Assembly: GCA_025059775.1 (NCBI GenBank)
Contig: JANXCW010000014.1
Coordinates: forward strand, 1 to 54,658
From: Armatimonadota bacterium
Lineage (GTDB): Bacteria > Sysuimicrobiota > Sysuimicrobiia > Sysuimicrobiales > Sysuimicrobiaceae
Direction of reading: 5' to 3'
Length of the DNA stretch: 54,658 nucleotides
Shown here: piece by piece, positions 44,544 through 54,309 of the stretch
How the letters are laid out: the number at the start of each line of letters is the position of its first letter
Numbering within the stretch: the stretch's first letter is position 1
The notes under the pieces: model-generated
Told to the model about the DNA's origin: nothing
What the model saw: only the letters and a program-made list of their open reading frames with translations
Database searches by the model: none
Translations under genes and position numbers: made by a program

Positions 44544-45947
44544 ATCGCCGCTGGCGGTATCTCGATGCGCACGTCCTCTTCGCAGGGCCTGCAGAGATTC
44601 TGCCCGCGCTGGAGCGGGACCATCCCGTCCGGTGCCTCATGTGCAAGACCACTCCCCGATCCGCTTTTGTTCCGGTCCGGGAGGGCCGCACCACCCGATG
44701 GACCCGGATCCCAATTCCCGCCTTCCCCCTGCCCACATACGGCTGGACCGTTCAGCCGTACGTGGTCGAATCGGAGGACCTCTCCCCGCGCGACCTCCTA
44801 CGCCGGGTGCTTCGTGCACGCAGCCCCCCTGGAGCCTCCCCTGGTGGGATCCCTAGACTACGAAGCCCGCGGCCAGGCGGACGGGGTACACGGAAGTCCC
44901 ACCCCGGACCAGGCCATCCGGATGCCGGACGCCACGGAAGCGGAGTTCCGCACACAGGTGGCCTTTGAGCGCATCGGGCTGCTGCGCATGGAGCGGGCGC
45001 CGCACCGACCCCGGGGCGCGGGGGTGACCGTGGTCATCCTGGACAGTGCTCCAGACCTGCAACGGGGTGAGCCCGCCTTCGATGCCGCACTCGTGGACGT
45101 GTACGTGGAGTGGCCGCACCCGCTCCCGGAGAACCTCCCAGCGCTGCGCAGCGTGGAGGAGGCCGAAGAGGAGGGGTGCGGGCTAAGCGAGCGCCGGCGA
45201 TACCGGGCGTTCTCCCCTCTCGTGGCGGACGCGGACGGGATGCGACAGTACCGGGCCCACCACGGCCTCATGATCGCCGCCCTTGTGCGCCGGATCGCGC
45301 CAGAAGCGAACATCGTGCTCGTGCGGCTGCTGAACGGGGAGCTCGGGACCCTGACCGGGGACCTCATCGAGGCCATGCGCTGGGTGCGCCGCCTGCAGCG
45401 GGTGCCCCACCCCTCTGGTGCTCACTCCTTGGTGTACGGAAGCCTGGTATACAACCTGAGCCTAGGGGTGGACCGTTCCCAGCCGGAGACCGTGCAGTCC
45501 TGTGTCCTGCTGTGGGCCGTGGACGAGGCCGCCCGGGCGGGCGCGGTCCTGGTGTGCGCCGCCGGCAACCTTTCCGAGGGGCGGCCGGAGAACTGTCTGG
45601 AGCCCGCGGCCTACGGGCACTTCGGGGACACGCGGAGCGTCCGCACGCAGGTAATCCCCGTGGCCGCCAGCAGCTACGCATCCCCGGAGCGCTACGCGTG
45701 GTTCAGCAACGAAGCCCACTTCGCGGCACCCGGCGAGGACCTCATCCTGGACTGTGGGGTGGAGGTGGCAGGCAGCCGCTACGTGCGGTGGTCAGGAACC
45801 TCCTTCGCCTCCGCCCTCGTCACGGGAATCGTGGCCCTGCACCTCAGCGCGGGCCTTCCTCCGTACGAGGTCAAGCAGCGGCTGTGGGAGGAGGCTCGCC
45901 ATCCCCACTCCTGGGACGGCGTGCACCTGGTGCAGGCGGGCGGGTAG
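44540..45947 (+). CDS. Subtilisin-like (S8) protease with unique N-terminal domain; frame broken at a C6 run
   Basis: Two open frames form one gene. The start ATG (44540) and about 94 codons ([16 protein letters not shown]...) are in the frame coupled to the CHAT gene. After a run of six C (44824-44829) the protease continues one frame over. Removing one C gives 469 uninterrupted codons including the stop. The subtilase domain is complete: Asp in TVVILDSAPD (45042), His in RAHHGLMIAALV (45258-45263), oxyanion Asn in VCAAGNLSEG (45567), Ser in WSGTSFASAL (45801). No signal peptide is visible, so it is probably cytoplasmic. The shift could be a sequencing slip, phase variation or slippage. The intact catalytic residues argue against long decay. 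Confidence 0.85.
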
Positions 45948-46028
45948 TACCCGCGTCAGCATTCCGTCTTCACCCCCACGTGAACAAACGGGAGGTCTCT
46001 AGGCGTAGGAGAACAGGACGGAGGTGAG

Positions 46029-46433
46029 ATGGTGCGTAGGATCGGCGTGCTTCTCCTGCTGTTGGCTCTTTTGGCGGGGATCTGGGCGTGGAAGCCGGCC
46101 CGGGCAGCCCCCGCTCCCGCGGATCGGTTCGTGTGCTGGGACCCCGCGGTCCGATCCCAGATCGAGACGGTCTACGACCGGCACCGCACCAGCCTGCGCA
46201 ACGCCCGGCTGCGGGTGGAGGACGAGCGGTACGCCCTGCGGCGGCTGCTGCTCTCCCCTCAGGCCACCCGGCAGCAGGTGGAGTCCCAGGTCGCGCGCCT
46301 ACTGGAGGCCCAGACGGCCCTGCAGCGGGCCCGGCTCGGCCTCCTCCTGGACCTGCGGGAGAGCGTCCCCGCGGACCGTCGGGAGCAGGTCCTGCGCTGC
46401 GCGCTGGGCCCCTGGCGTGGATTCCGGAGGTAA
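46029..46433 (+). CDS. Spy/CpxP-like (periplasmic metal-resistance family) protein
   Basis: A 134-residue exported protein: signal peptide to about residue 26, then a short segment with one Cys (FVCWDPAVRSQIE). Long antiparallel helices follow, rich in Arg, Leu and Gln (LRNARLRVEDERYALRRLLL and ATRQQVESQVARLLEAQTALQ). That length and pattern match the Spy/CpxP/ZraP/CnrX fold of periplasmic chaperones and metal sensors. The L-T-x-x-Q motif is not clear, so the subfamily is uncertain. GGAGGTGAG precedes the ATG. Confidence 0.65.
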   Translation: MVRRIGVLLLLLALLAGIWAWKPARAAPAPADRFVCWDPAVRSQIETVYDRHRTSLRNARLRVEDERYALRRLLLSPQATRQQVESQVARLLEAQTALQRARLGLLLDLRESVPADRREQVLRCALGPWRGFRR

Positions 46434-46460
46434 CCATACGTCCCCTCGGCCCGCCCCCTC

Positions 46461-46489
46461 TTGACAGGAGGGGACTACGGCCTTAACTT
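46461..46489 (+). promoter_or_regulatory. Near-consensus sigma70-type promoter
   Basis: TTGACA (46461-46466), a 17-nt spacer and TAACTT (46484-46489). The -35 sits in the loop of a 6-bp inverted repeat, CCCCTC (46455-46460) and GAGGGG (46468-46473), which could be an operator. Predicted RNA would start near 46496 and reach the terminator at 46502 almost at once. Confidence 0.55.
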
Positions 46490-46501
46490 CCTTAATGGGT
46501 T

Positions 46502-46539
46502 GCGACGCCCACCATCTGGTGGGCGTCGCTTTTCTTTTT
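46502..46539 (+). terminator. Strong intrinsic terminator / possible attenuator
   Basis: A perfect 12-bp stem GCGACGCCCACC (46502-46513) with GGTGGGCGTCGC (46518-46529) has loop ATCT and is followed by TTTTCTTTTT. It can end the Spy-like transcript. Because a promoter lies just upstream, it may also act as an attenuator for the genes that follow. Confidence 0.9.
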
Positions 46540-46550
46540 GGGGGGTTAAA

Positions 46551-46790
46551 ATGAGCGCAAGGCGCGCCCCGTTCGCGCTCCTTGCGGTGCTGGTGAGGAT
46601 GGTACCCGCCTGGGCTGCAGGTCACGCTGGCCCTGCCCCCCGTAACGCCAATTCCGCCCGCCCCACGAACCTCCTGTGGACGCTGGTAGCTGCCTTTCTC
46701 GTCTGCCTACAACTTGCTCGTAGGCGCGAGGCTTTACGGCGTGGTGCACGGAGCCAGCCCGTGGGGATGGTAGCGGCGGGTAGGTGGTGA
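46551..46790 (+). pseudogene. Small exported ORF, possible 5' remnant of an ammonium transporter gene
   Basis: Seventy-nine codons preceded by GGGGGG 5-10 nt upstream. The product has a signal peptide (to about AWAAG), a short linker and ARPTNLLWTLVAAFLVCLQLA. That segment closely resembles the first transmembrane helix of Amt ammonium transporters (usual pattern N-x-x-W-x-L-V-A-A-F-L-V-F-F-M-Q-A-G-F). Then the similarity stops and the frame ends in Arg-rich sequence. A truncated amt fits the glutamine synthetase gene 2.7 kb downstream. It could instead be a genuine small membrane protein. Confidence 0.4.
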
Positions 46791-46835
46791 GGAGGTCTAC
46801 ACGACAAGCGACGAAGGACGTGGGAGGTGACCGCG

Positions 46836-48041
46836 GTGTCCTGGGAAGCATGGTTAGCGGGAGCAGCCTTCGCGGTACTGTTCATCGTGTGGTCGTTTTT
46901 GCCCAGCAGGTTCTTGAGGCGCACCAGACCCAGCGAGGCGGAAGCGCGCCCGGCGGCCTCACCGCCGCAAGTCCGTTCGTCCCCTCCTCTTCCGGCGCGG
47001 ATTCCGGGAGCCGCAGCGACCATGGAGGTGCGGTTGCTGCGCAATCCCGCCTTCGGGCGCGGCGCGGACCCTACGGTACCGCGCTACTTCTACATGGTTC
47101 GCCTGAGCGGAGAGGGAGAAGCGCGCCTGCCGGTGTACTGGGCCCCGCGGCCTGATCTGCGGGATCCTCTCCTTCGGGAAGCCTATCGGGTACAGGTGGC
47201 GGGGCGCACCCTGGAAGCCGGGAACCTGCAGGTGCTGGGCGAGCAGGTGCGGATGGCTCTGGGCGCGCTGCTGGTTGCAGGCCGTCTCTCGCGGTTCTGG
47301 CTGGTGAACGGTACTTCCGCCATCCCTGTCTACCGTGAGGGCAAGGCGCACGTGGCCCTCACCGATGGCCCAAAGCTGTGGGGCAACGACCTCGCGCAGC
47401 TCAGGGCCCGGTACGTGCACTACTTGGCCTCGTGCAACGGCGGACGCTGCGATCCGGTCACGGTGGCCCTGTTCTCCCCCGCGGATCTGGACCTACACCC
47501 TCCGGAGGCGGTGCTGGTAGGCCCCGGGCTGTGGATCCCGGTCTTTGCCCACGACGGATGCCTGACCGCCTTCGGCCCCGCGGACCGGTGTTGGTCCGTC
47601 CCCTCGGGACCGGCGGCATTGCTGGCCCTGTGGGAGCAGGCCGCGGGCGACCTCGCCGCGCGTGGCCTCCTGCCCCACCCCGGCGCCCTCTGGGCTGCGG
47701 AGTTGAGCGCACGGGCACGCGGGACTCTGCTGGCCGCCAGCGAGCCCACGGGGCTTGCCCTGCGGTTCGTGGGATTCCGTAGCTCAGGAGCAGGCCGGGT
47801 GACGCTGCCCGTGCGGCGCCTGGAACGGTGGGTGTTCGCGAGCTGCGAAGAGGACTCCTGCCTGCACGTGGCCCCGGATCCCGCGACCCTGCGCACCCAT
47901 CTTTCTGAGCACCTGGTCCAGGAGGGCGTGGTGACAGGGGCCCACGAGGTGGTGTTGGAGCTAGACGCCGGCGGGGGAACGTCCCGCGGGTCTGTGCTGG
48001 CCCGCAGCCCTGCGTTGGATCTGGCTTCGTCCAAGGCGTAA
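46836..48041 (+). CDS. Membrane-anchored protein of unknown function, partner of the flotillin gene
   Basis: A 401-residue protein with one N-terminal membrane helix (AWLAGAAFAVLFIVWSFL). An Arg/Pro-rich linker to about residue 60 and a large soluble domain follow. The soluble part has recurring strands (YFYMVRLSGEGEARLPVYW, FWLVNGTSAIPVYREGKAHVAL) and several Cys (LASCNGGRCDP, FASCEEDSC) that could form pairs or bind metal. I do not recognise the family. GTG at 46836 has GGGAGG 8 nt upstream; GTG at 46827 is inside that ribosome site. The flotillin gene follows within 13 nt, and both proteins begin Met-Ser-Trp, so they probably work together at the membrane. Confidence 0.72.
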   Translation: MSWEAWLAGAAFAVLFIVWSFLPSRFLRRTRPSEAEARPAASPPQVRSSPPLPARIPGAAATMEVRLLRNPAFGRGADPTVPRYFYMVRLSGEGEARLPVYWAPRPDLRDPLLREAYRVQVAGRTLEAGNLQVLGEQVRMALGALLVAGRLSRFWLVNGTSAIPVYREGKAHVALTDGPKLWGNDLAQLRARYVHYLASCNGGRCDPVTVALFSPADLDLHPPEAVLVGPGLWIPVFAHDGCLTAFGPADRCWSVPSGPAALLALWEQAAGDLAARGLLPHPGALWAAELSARARGTLLAASEPTGLALRFVGFRSSGAGRVTLPVRRLERWVFASCEEDSCLHVAPDPATLRTHLSEHLVQEGVVTGAHEVVLELDAGGGTSRGSVLARSPALDLASSKA

Positions 48042-48054
48042 GGGGGTGGTGAAG

Positions 48055-49449
48055 GTGTCCTGGGTGTGGTGGACGGTGTTGGCAGTCCTGGCGGCCGCGG
48101 CCGCGGTGGTGTGGGCCGTGCGGTACACCAAGGTGGGCCCCAACGAGGTCCTGATCATCTCGGGCCGCCGCCGGACGGTCACCGGTCCCGACGGCCGGCG
48201 CCGCACGGTGGGCTACCGGCTGGTGCACGGCGGCGGCACCTTCGTGTGGCCCATCAAGGAGAAGGTGCAACGCATGTCCCTGGAGCTCATGACCCTGGAG
48301 GTCCGCACTCCGGAGGTGTACACGGTGAACGCCATCCCCGTCACCGTGGACGGGGTGGCCCAGGTGAAGATCAAGGGGGACGAGGAGAGCATCGCCATCG
48401 CCGCGGAGCAGTTCCTCTCCCGCTCCCGGGAGGACGTGATGCGGACCGTCCTGCAGACCCTCGAAGGCCACATGCGGGCGGTGCTGGGCACCCTCACCGT
48501 GGAGGAGATCTACCGGGGCCGTCAGGAGCTGGCCCGCCGGGTCCGCGAGGCCGCCAGCGAGGACCTGCACAAGATGGGGATGGAGATCGTCTCCCTCACC
48601 ATCCGCAACGTCACCGACAGCCAGGGGTACCTGGAGGCTCTGGCCCGGCCCCGCATCGCCCAGGTGAAGCGGGACGCGGTGAAGGGGGAGGCGGAGGCGG
48701 AGAAGGAAGCGCAGCAGGCCCGTTTCCAGGCGGAGACGGCCATCGCCCAGGCGCAGCGCGACATGGAGCTGAAGAAGGCGGAGTACGAGGCGGAAGTGAA
48801 GGCCAAGCGGGCGGAGGCCGACCTCAGCTACGACCTCCACCGGCACCGCATGGCCCAGCGGGTGAAGGCGGAGGAGATCCAGGTGGGGATCGTGGAGCGG
48901 GAGAAGCTGGCGGAGTTGGAGGAGCGGGAGGTGGCCCGGAAGGAGAAGGAGCTGGTCGCCACGGTCCTCAAGCCCGCGCAGGTGGAGCGGCAGCGCACCG
49001 AGGTGCTGGCCGAGGCGGAGCGGTACCGGCTGGAAGCGGAAGGCCTGGGCCGCGCGGAAGAGATCAAGGCCCGGGGTGCCGCGGAAGCCGAGGTGATCCG
49101 CATGAAGGGGCTGGCGGAGGCGGAAGCCATGCGGAAGAAGGCAGAGTCCTGGAGCCAGTACAACGAGGCGGCGATCACGGAGCTCATCGTCCGCGTGCTG
49201 CCGGAGCTCGCCCGGGCGGTGTCGGAGCCGTTGTCGAAGACGGAGCGGATCGTGGTGGTGAACGCAGACGCCTCCGGTGCCGGGGCGTCCCGCATCCCCG
49301 CGGACGTGGCCCGGGTGGTGGCGCAGCTGCCCACGGTGGTGGAGTCCCTCACGGGCCTGAAGTGGGAACGGCTGCTGGAGCGCATCCCGGACCTCGCTAG
49401 CCGCGCGGAGCGCACGCCCGACCCCGCCTCCGTCACGCCACAACCGTAG
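48055..49449 (+). CDS. Flotillin-like SPFH-domain membrane protein
   Basis: A 464-residue flotillin: one N-terminal membrane segment (VLAVLAAAAAVVWAV), then the SPFH/Band 7 domain (about 25-190; KVGPNEVLIISGRRR, NAIPVTVDGVAQVKIKGDEE, LGTLTVEEIYRGRQEL). A long Ala/Glu/Lys/Arg coiled coil (about 195-380) has the typical E-A-E-A repeats, and a short tail follows. Flotillins organise membrane microdomains and hold protein complexes. GTG at 48055 has AGGGGG 8 nt upstream; GTG 48046 or 48049 are possible but too close to it. It lies between the unknown membrane protein and glnA. Confidence 0.92.
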   Translation: MSWVWWTVLAVLAAAAAVVWAVRYTKVGPNEVLIISGRRRTVTGPDGRRRTVGYRLVHGGGTFVWPIKEKVQRMSLELMTLEVRTPEVYTVNAIPVTVDGVAQVKIKGDEESIAIAAEQFLSRSREDVMRTVLQTLEGHMRAVLGTLTVEEIYRGRQELARRVREAASEDLHKMGMEIVSLTIRNVTDSQGYLEALARPRIAQVKRDAVKGEAEAEKEAQQARFQAETAIAQAQRDMELKKAEYEAEVKAKRAEADLSYDLHRHRMAQRVKAEEIQVGIVEREKLAELEEREVARKEKELVATVLKPAQVERQRTEVLAEAERYRLEAEGLGRAEEIKARGAAEAEVIRMKGLAEAEAMRKKAESWSQYNEAAITELIVRVLPELARAVSEPLSKTERIVVVNADASGAGASRIPADVARVVAQLPTVVESLTGLKWERLLERIPDLASRAERTPDPASVTPQP

Positions 49450-49461
49450 GGAGGGAGAGCC

Positions 49462-50916
<1,455 letters not shown>

Positions 50917-50968
50917 CTGTCCTTCTTTAAGGATCCCCGTCGGCCTAGCCGCTGTGCGGAGTGAGGCC

Positions 50969-51646
50969 CTACCCAGTCTGCAACTGGGCCTGGGCCCGGG
51001 GTAAATCCACCCACACCCGCCGCCGGGCTGTCCGCACGACGCCCTGCCGCGCCAGCTCGCCCAGCGTCAGGGTCACCGTCTCCCGGCTACAGCCCACCAT
51101 GTCGGCCAGGTCCTGGTGCGTGAGCCCGACTTCAAGCCGCACGAACCGTCCTTCGGGGACCCCGAAGCTCTCCGCCAGCTTGGTCAGCAGGTGCAGCACC
51201 CGCGTCCAGACGCTGGAGAGTGCCAAGCGCTCCAGCATGTCTTCCAGCTCCCGCAGCCGCCCAGAGAGCACCATCCGCACCGCCACCTCGGGGTACGTGC
51301 GCATGAGGCGCTCCAGGTCCGCCTCCCGCAGGGTGCACACCAGCATGTCGGTCACGGCTTCCGCGAAGCTGTGGCGGGTGCCCGTGGACAGGCCCTCCAG
51401 CTCGCCGAACACGTTCCCCGGGCCGAGGAGGCTCACGGTGAGCTGCCGCCCCTCCGGGGTGATCCGGTACAGCCGCACGTACCCCCGCTTCAGCAGGTAC
51501 AACACCGGCCGGAACCGGGTGGGGTCAAGGAGAAGAGTCCCCTGGGAGACGGTCTGCAGCTCCGCCAAACGGTCCACCGCCTGCAGCTCTTCGGGGGAGA
51601 GCTGCCGGAACAGGTCGATCTGGTTCAGGTACGCGGTCTTGTCCAC
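50969..51646 (-). CDS. Crp/Fnr-family transcriptional regulator
   Basis: A 225-residue regulator: cyclic-nucleotide-binding-type beta roll (about 10-125; LDPTRFRPVLYLLKRGYVRLYR, LLGPGNVFGELEGLS), a dimerisation helix, then a winged helix with GLTHQDLADMVGCSRETVTLTLGEL. There is no N-terminal Cys cluster, so it is not an oxygen-sensing Fnr. The cAMP phosphate-site residues are only partly kept (GELEGLS). GTG at 51646 lacks a clear ribosome site. A CTG 18 nt upstream follows GGAGGGGG and might be used instead. It reads away from a broken exported-protein gene 24 bases upstream, possibly once co-transcribed. Confidence 0.88.
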   Translation of the reverse strand: MDKTAYLNQIDLFRQLSPEELQAVDRLAELQTVSQGTLLLDPTRFRPVLYLLKRGYVRLYRITPEGRQLTVSLLGPGNVFGELEGLSTGTRHSFAEAVTDMLVCTLREADLERLMRTYPEVAVRMVLSGRLRELEDMLERLALSSVWTRVLHLLTKLAESFGVPEGRFVRLEVGLTHQDLADMVGCSRETVTLTLGELARQGVVRTARRRVWVDLPRAQAQLQTG

Positions 51647-51669
51647 CGCGGGAGTGTTCGCCCGACCGC

Positions 51670-52622
51670 TCAGCTCCCCCTCCAGGTGGGAGGCCCGCTG
51701 ACCGGCGCAGGGCAGTTCACCACGAACAGCTCGCCCTTGGTGTCCGGCATGCCCGGCCACCGCTTCAGCCGGCCCGCGCTCTCCTCCGTGAGGATCTCCT
51801 GCTCGCTGCCCAGGACCTTCGGCCGTGCCCCGTCGGTCCAGGTGAACGTGTAGTGGTCCCAGAAGGGGCTCCAGATGGCGTCCCCCGGGTTGGAGTCGAA
51901 CACCGACGGCTGGAACCCCATGGGCCCTGGCCCCTGGATCCCGTTCCCGAACACCAGGATCTTCGCGGTGGCGCCTGCTTGGGCCAACGCGGCCGTCTTC
52001 GGCGAGGCGGCCACCTTCATCATGGGGGCCATGGGGGCCGCAGACGTGTCCGTGACGATGTACCAGTGGTTGGGGAAGCACTGGTGGAGCTTGAAGGTCA
52101 CCTCGCGTCGGTCGAGCTTGGGGTCCTCCAGGAGCTGGCCGTCCCCCAGGTACTAGGTCCGCCGCCGGTCCACCGACAGCTGGCCGTGTCATCCGGTGCA
52201 CGCGGTAGGCAGGGGTGAAGTCGTCCCGGTCTGGCACCGTGCTCACCACCGGCAGCTGTCCAGCCGCCCCCGCGGGGAACACGTAGTAGTCCGCGGCGGC
52301 GTCCCGCCGGAGTGCGAGGGCCAGCTTGGGGACGAACACCAGACCCCGTGCCTGCGCGAACGCCTGGTCGGAGGCGTCGGTCCGGATGTGGTACGCGGTA
52401 TTCCCCTCGAAGAACACCGGGTGCAGCCGGAACGTCATGAAGCCGAACAGCCCTTATCCAGCCCTGTGGGCGGGTGGAGAACCGCAGCACGTCTCCCACG
52501 TTCTTTCGGGTCGCCGCGGGGGCCGTCCAGCCCACGCCCTCCAACCCCCGGCCGGCGGCCAGGACAGCCCCTGCCACCGCCGACCACCGCAAGAACTCTC
52601 TGCGGGTCACCCACGTCTCCAT
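51670..52622 (-). pseudogene. Broken Tat-exported two-domain protein gene
   Basis: ATG at 52622 has GGAGGGG just upstream and starts a Tat signal (TRREFLRWSAVAGAVLAAG). The frame is lost near 52440, and continues one frame over as GLFGFMTFRLHPVFFEGNTA... to YRVHRMT (about 52195). It is lost again, with an in-frame TAG at 52155-52153. It ends in a second, similar domain (VTFKLHQCFPNHWYIVTDTSA, ILVFGNGIQGPGPMGFQPSVF, FVVNCPAP). The two halves look like a duplicated domain I cannot name with confidence. At least three lesions make a functional protein unlikely. Confidence 0.78.
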
Positions 52623-52663
52623 CCTGTCCCCTCCTTTCAGCCTTCCCTCGCCAGACCCCGAAC

Positions 52664-52852
52664 TCACCCGGAGGTGGCGGTCTGCTGCCCGTGTGCGGTG
52701 CGGGCGTGCTCCTCGAGCCCCTCGCGGGTGTAAAAAGCGAGGCCGCAGCACGTTCCCACAGGCTCCCGCGCGGCCCCGTGTGCTTCCACGTCGTGCCGCA
52801 CCGAGGCCTCCTCGCTGTCAAACTGCCTGCCACAGCACTGCCACCGTCCCAT
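52664..52852 (-). CDS. Small C2H2-like zinc-finger protein
   Basis: A 62-residue protein built from two similar units: WQCCGRQFDSEEASVRHDVEAH and GTCCGLAFYTREGLEEHARTAH. Each has adjacent Cys residues, an aromatic, and a paired His at H-x4-H, like a C2H2 finger with a shortened Cys knuckle. The function may be metal binding rather than DNA binding. A strong GGAGGAGGTGA ribosome site precedes the ATG and overlaps the tail of the merA fragment. The broken Tat-protein gene follows it. Confidence 0.68.
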   Translation of the reverse strand: MGRWQCCGRQFDSEEASVRHDVEAHGAAREPVGTCCGLAFYTREGLEEHARTAHGQQTATSG

Positions 52853-52856
52853 CGCT

Positions 52857-53334
<478 letters not shown>

Positions 53335-53355
53335 GCCCTCACCTCCCTACGATCT

Positions 53356-53508
53356 ATTCGATTTTTCGTATAACTACTCTCATACCTGGGGGCCCGCGCC
53401 GTCAAATCGAACAGACGTGCGCTTCTTGCCCGGGCCTCGGATGTCCTGCGCTCGGTTGAGGGAGTGAGCGGTTTTGGTTATCGTCGAATCAGATCGGTTT
53501 TTCCGTAC
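53356..53508. promoter_or_regulatory. ArsR/merA divergent promoter region with two similar T-rich motifs
   Basis: Two related sequences flank the region: ATTCGATTTTTCGTAT (53356-53371, an imperfect palindrome near the merA side) and AGATCGGTTTTTCCGTAC (53491-53508, just before the regulator gene). Both have the form TCG, T5, C, GTA. Between them TTGAGG (53456-53461), 17 nt and TATCGT (53479-53484) can serve the regulator. These look like operators for the ArsR-type repressor, inferred from position and resemblance only. Confidence 0.4.
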
Positions 53509-53523
53509 CCAAGGAGAGACGCC

Positions 53524-53922
53524 ATGCGCCAGGAGCTGATGCCGCCTCCGTTCGTGCTGCCGAATCTTTCGGACGAAATCCTCACGGCGAAGTTCTTCCG
53601 GGCCCTGGGAGATCCTACGCGGCTTCGGATCCTCCAGCTCGTGGTGGACCAAGAGAGAAACGTCAGCGAGCTCGTGCGCCTCGTGGGCTCCCCCCAGGGC
53701 CGCGTCTCCAGCCACCTGAGCTGCCTGCGGTGGTGCGGGTACGTCACGGCCCGCCGGGAGGGACGCCGGGTGTACTACCGGGTCACGGATCCCCGGGTGC
53801 GGGAGCTCCTGCTCCTCGCTGCCTCCCTGGTGCGGGACCACACGGACCGGATCCGCTCCTGCACCCTCATCGACGGCCGCAGAGCCCGCCGGTCCCGTGC
53901 GCGGCGGACTCGGGCAGTTTGA
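53524..53922 (+). CDS. ArsR-family metal-sensing repressor (CmtR-like)
   Basis: A 132-residue winged-helix protein: ALGDPTRLRILQLV, then recognition helix region PQGRVSSHLSCLRWCGYV, wing RREGRRVYYRVTDPRV. The Cys pair in HLSCLRWCG and a later Cys in RIRSCTLID match the arrangement of the Cd/Pb sensor CmtR. ArsR-type mercury regulators also exist, and the divergent merA fragment suggests Hg(II) as one candidate inducer. ATG at 53524 with AAGGAG 8 nt upstream is preferred. An earlier in-frame start at 53464 lies inside the likely promoter. Confidence 0.88.
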   Translation: MRQELMPPPFVLPNLSDEILTAKFFRALGDPTRLRILQLVVDQERNVSELVRLVGSPQGRVSSHLSCLRWCGYVTARREGRRVYYRVTDPRVRELLLLAASLVRDHTDRIRSCTLIDGRRARRSRARRTRAV

Positions 53923-53975
53923 CGTGCCGCGGGAATCTGCTACGATGCCCTTATCCCCTCCCCTATGGGGAGGGG
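53919..53975 (+). promoter_or_regulatory. csoR promoter and CsoR-type operator
   Basis: TTGACG (53919-53924, overlapping the end of the ArsR gene), a 16-nt spacer and TACGAT (53941-53946) form a promoter. Just downstream is a perfect palindrome, CCCCTCCCC (53955-53963), centre TAT, GGGGAGGGG (53967-53975), the G-tract symmetric form bound by CsoR-family repressors. It covers the expected transcription start, so CsoR bound there would block its own operon until copper is present. Confidence 0.7.
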
Positions 53976-53988
53976 GTGGAGGATCGGC

Positions 53989-54309
53989 ATGGCAACGAAG
54001 ACCCAGCGCCACAGGGCCTTCCAAAGTACGGATCCCCGAGCCAAGCAGGAGATCCTGGCCCGCCTGCGCAGCATCGAGGGGCACCTGCGCGGCGTGATCC
54101 GCATGGTGGAGGACGACGCGTACTGCATCGACGTCCTCCAGCAGACGAAGGCGGTGCAACGGGCCCTGGACCGGGTGAACGCCCTCCTGCTGGAGCGGCA
54201 CCTCAACCACTGCGTCACCACCGCCATCCGGTCCCACGATCCCAAGGAGCGGGAGCGGGTCATCGCGGAACTGCTGGACGTGTTCCAGGCGAAAGGGGCA
54301 GGTCCATGA
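53989..54309 (+). CDS. csoR: CsoR-family copper-sensing repressor
   Basis: A 106-residue all-helical repressor with the DUF156 pattern. RLRSIEGHLRGVIRMVEDDAYC holds the first Cys, followed by the helix LQQTKAVQRALDRVNALLL and the second metal motif RHLNHCV, with His and Cys four apart. This gives the Cys-His-Cys Cu(I) site of CsoR. GGAGG precedes ATG 53989. The TGA overlaps the next gene's ATG (ATGA), so it controls the copper ATPase. Confidence 0.93.
   Translation: MATKTQRHRAFQSTDPRAKQEILARLRSIEGHLRGVIRMVEDDAYCIDVLQQTKAVQRALDRVNALLLERHLNHCVTTAIRSHDPKERERVIAELLDVFQAKGAGP

Noticed and set aside
41733-45947. CRISPR type III-E (Craspase) association of the TPR-CHAT gene
   Set aside because: No CRISPR repeats, gRAMP or other cas genes are present in the window.
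46551-46790. A functional ammonium transporter
   Set aside because: Only the signal peptide and one helix-like segment are present, while Amt proteins have about 11 helices.
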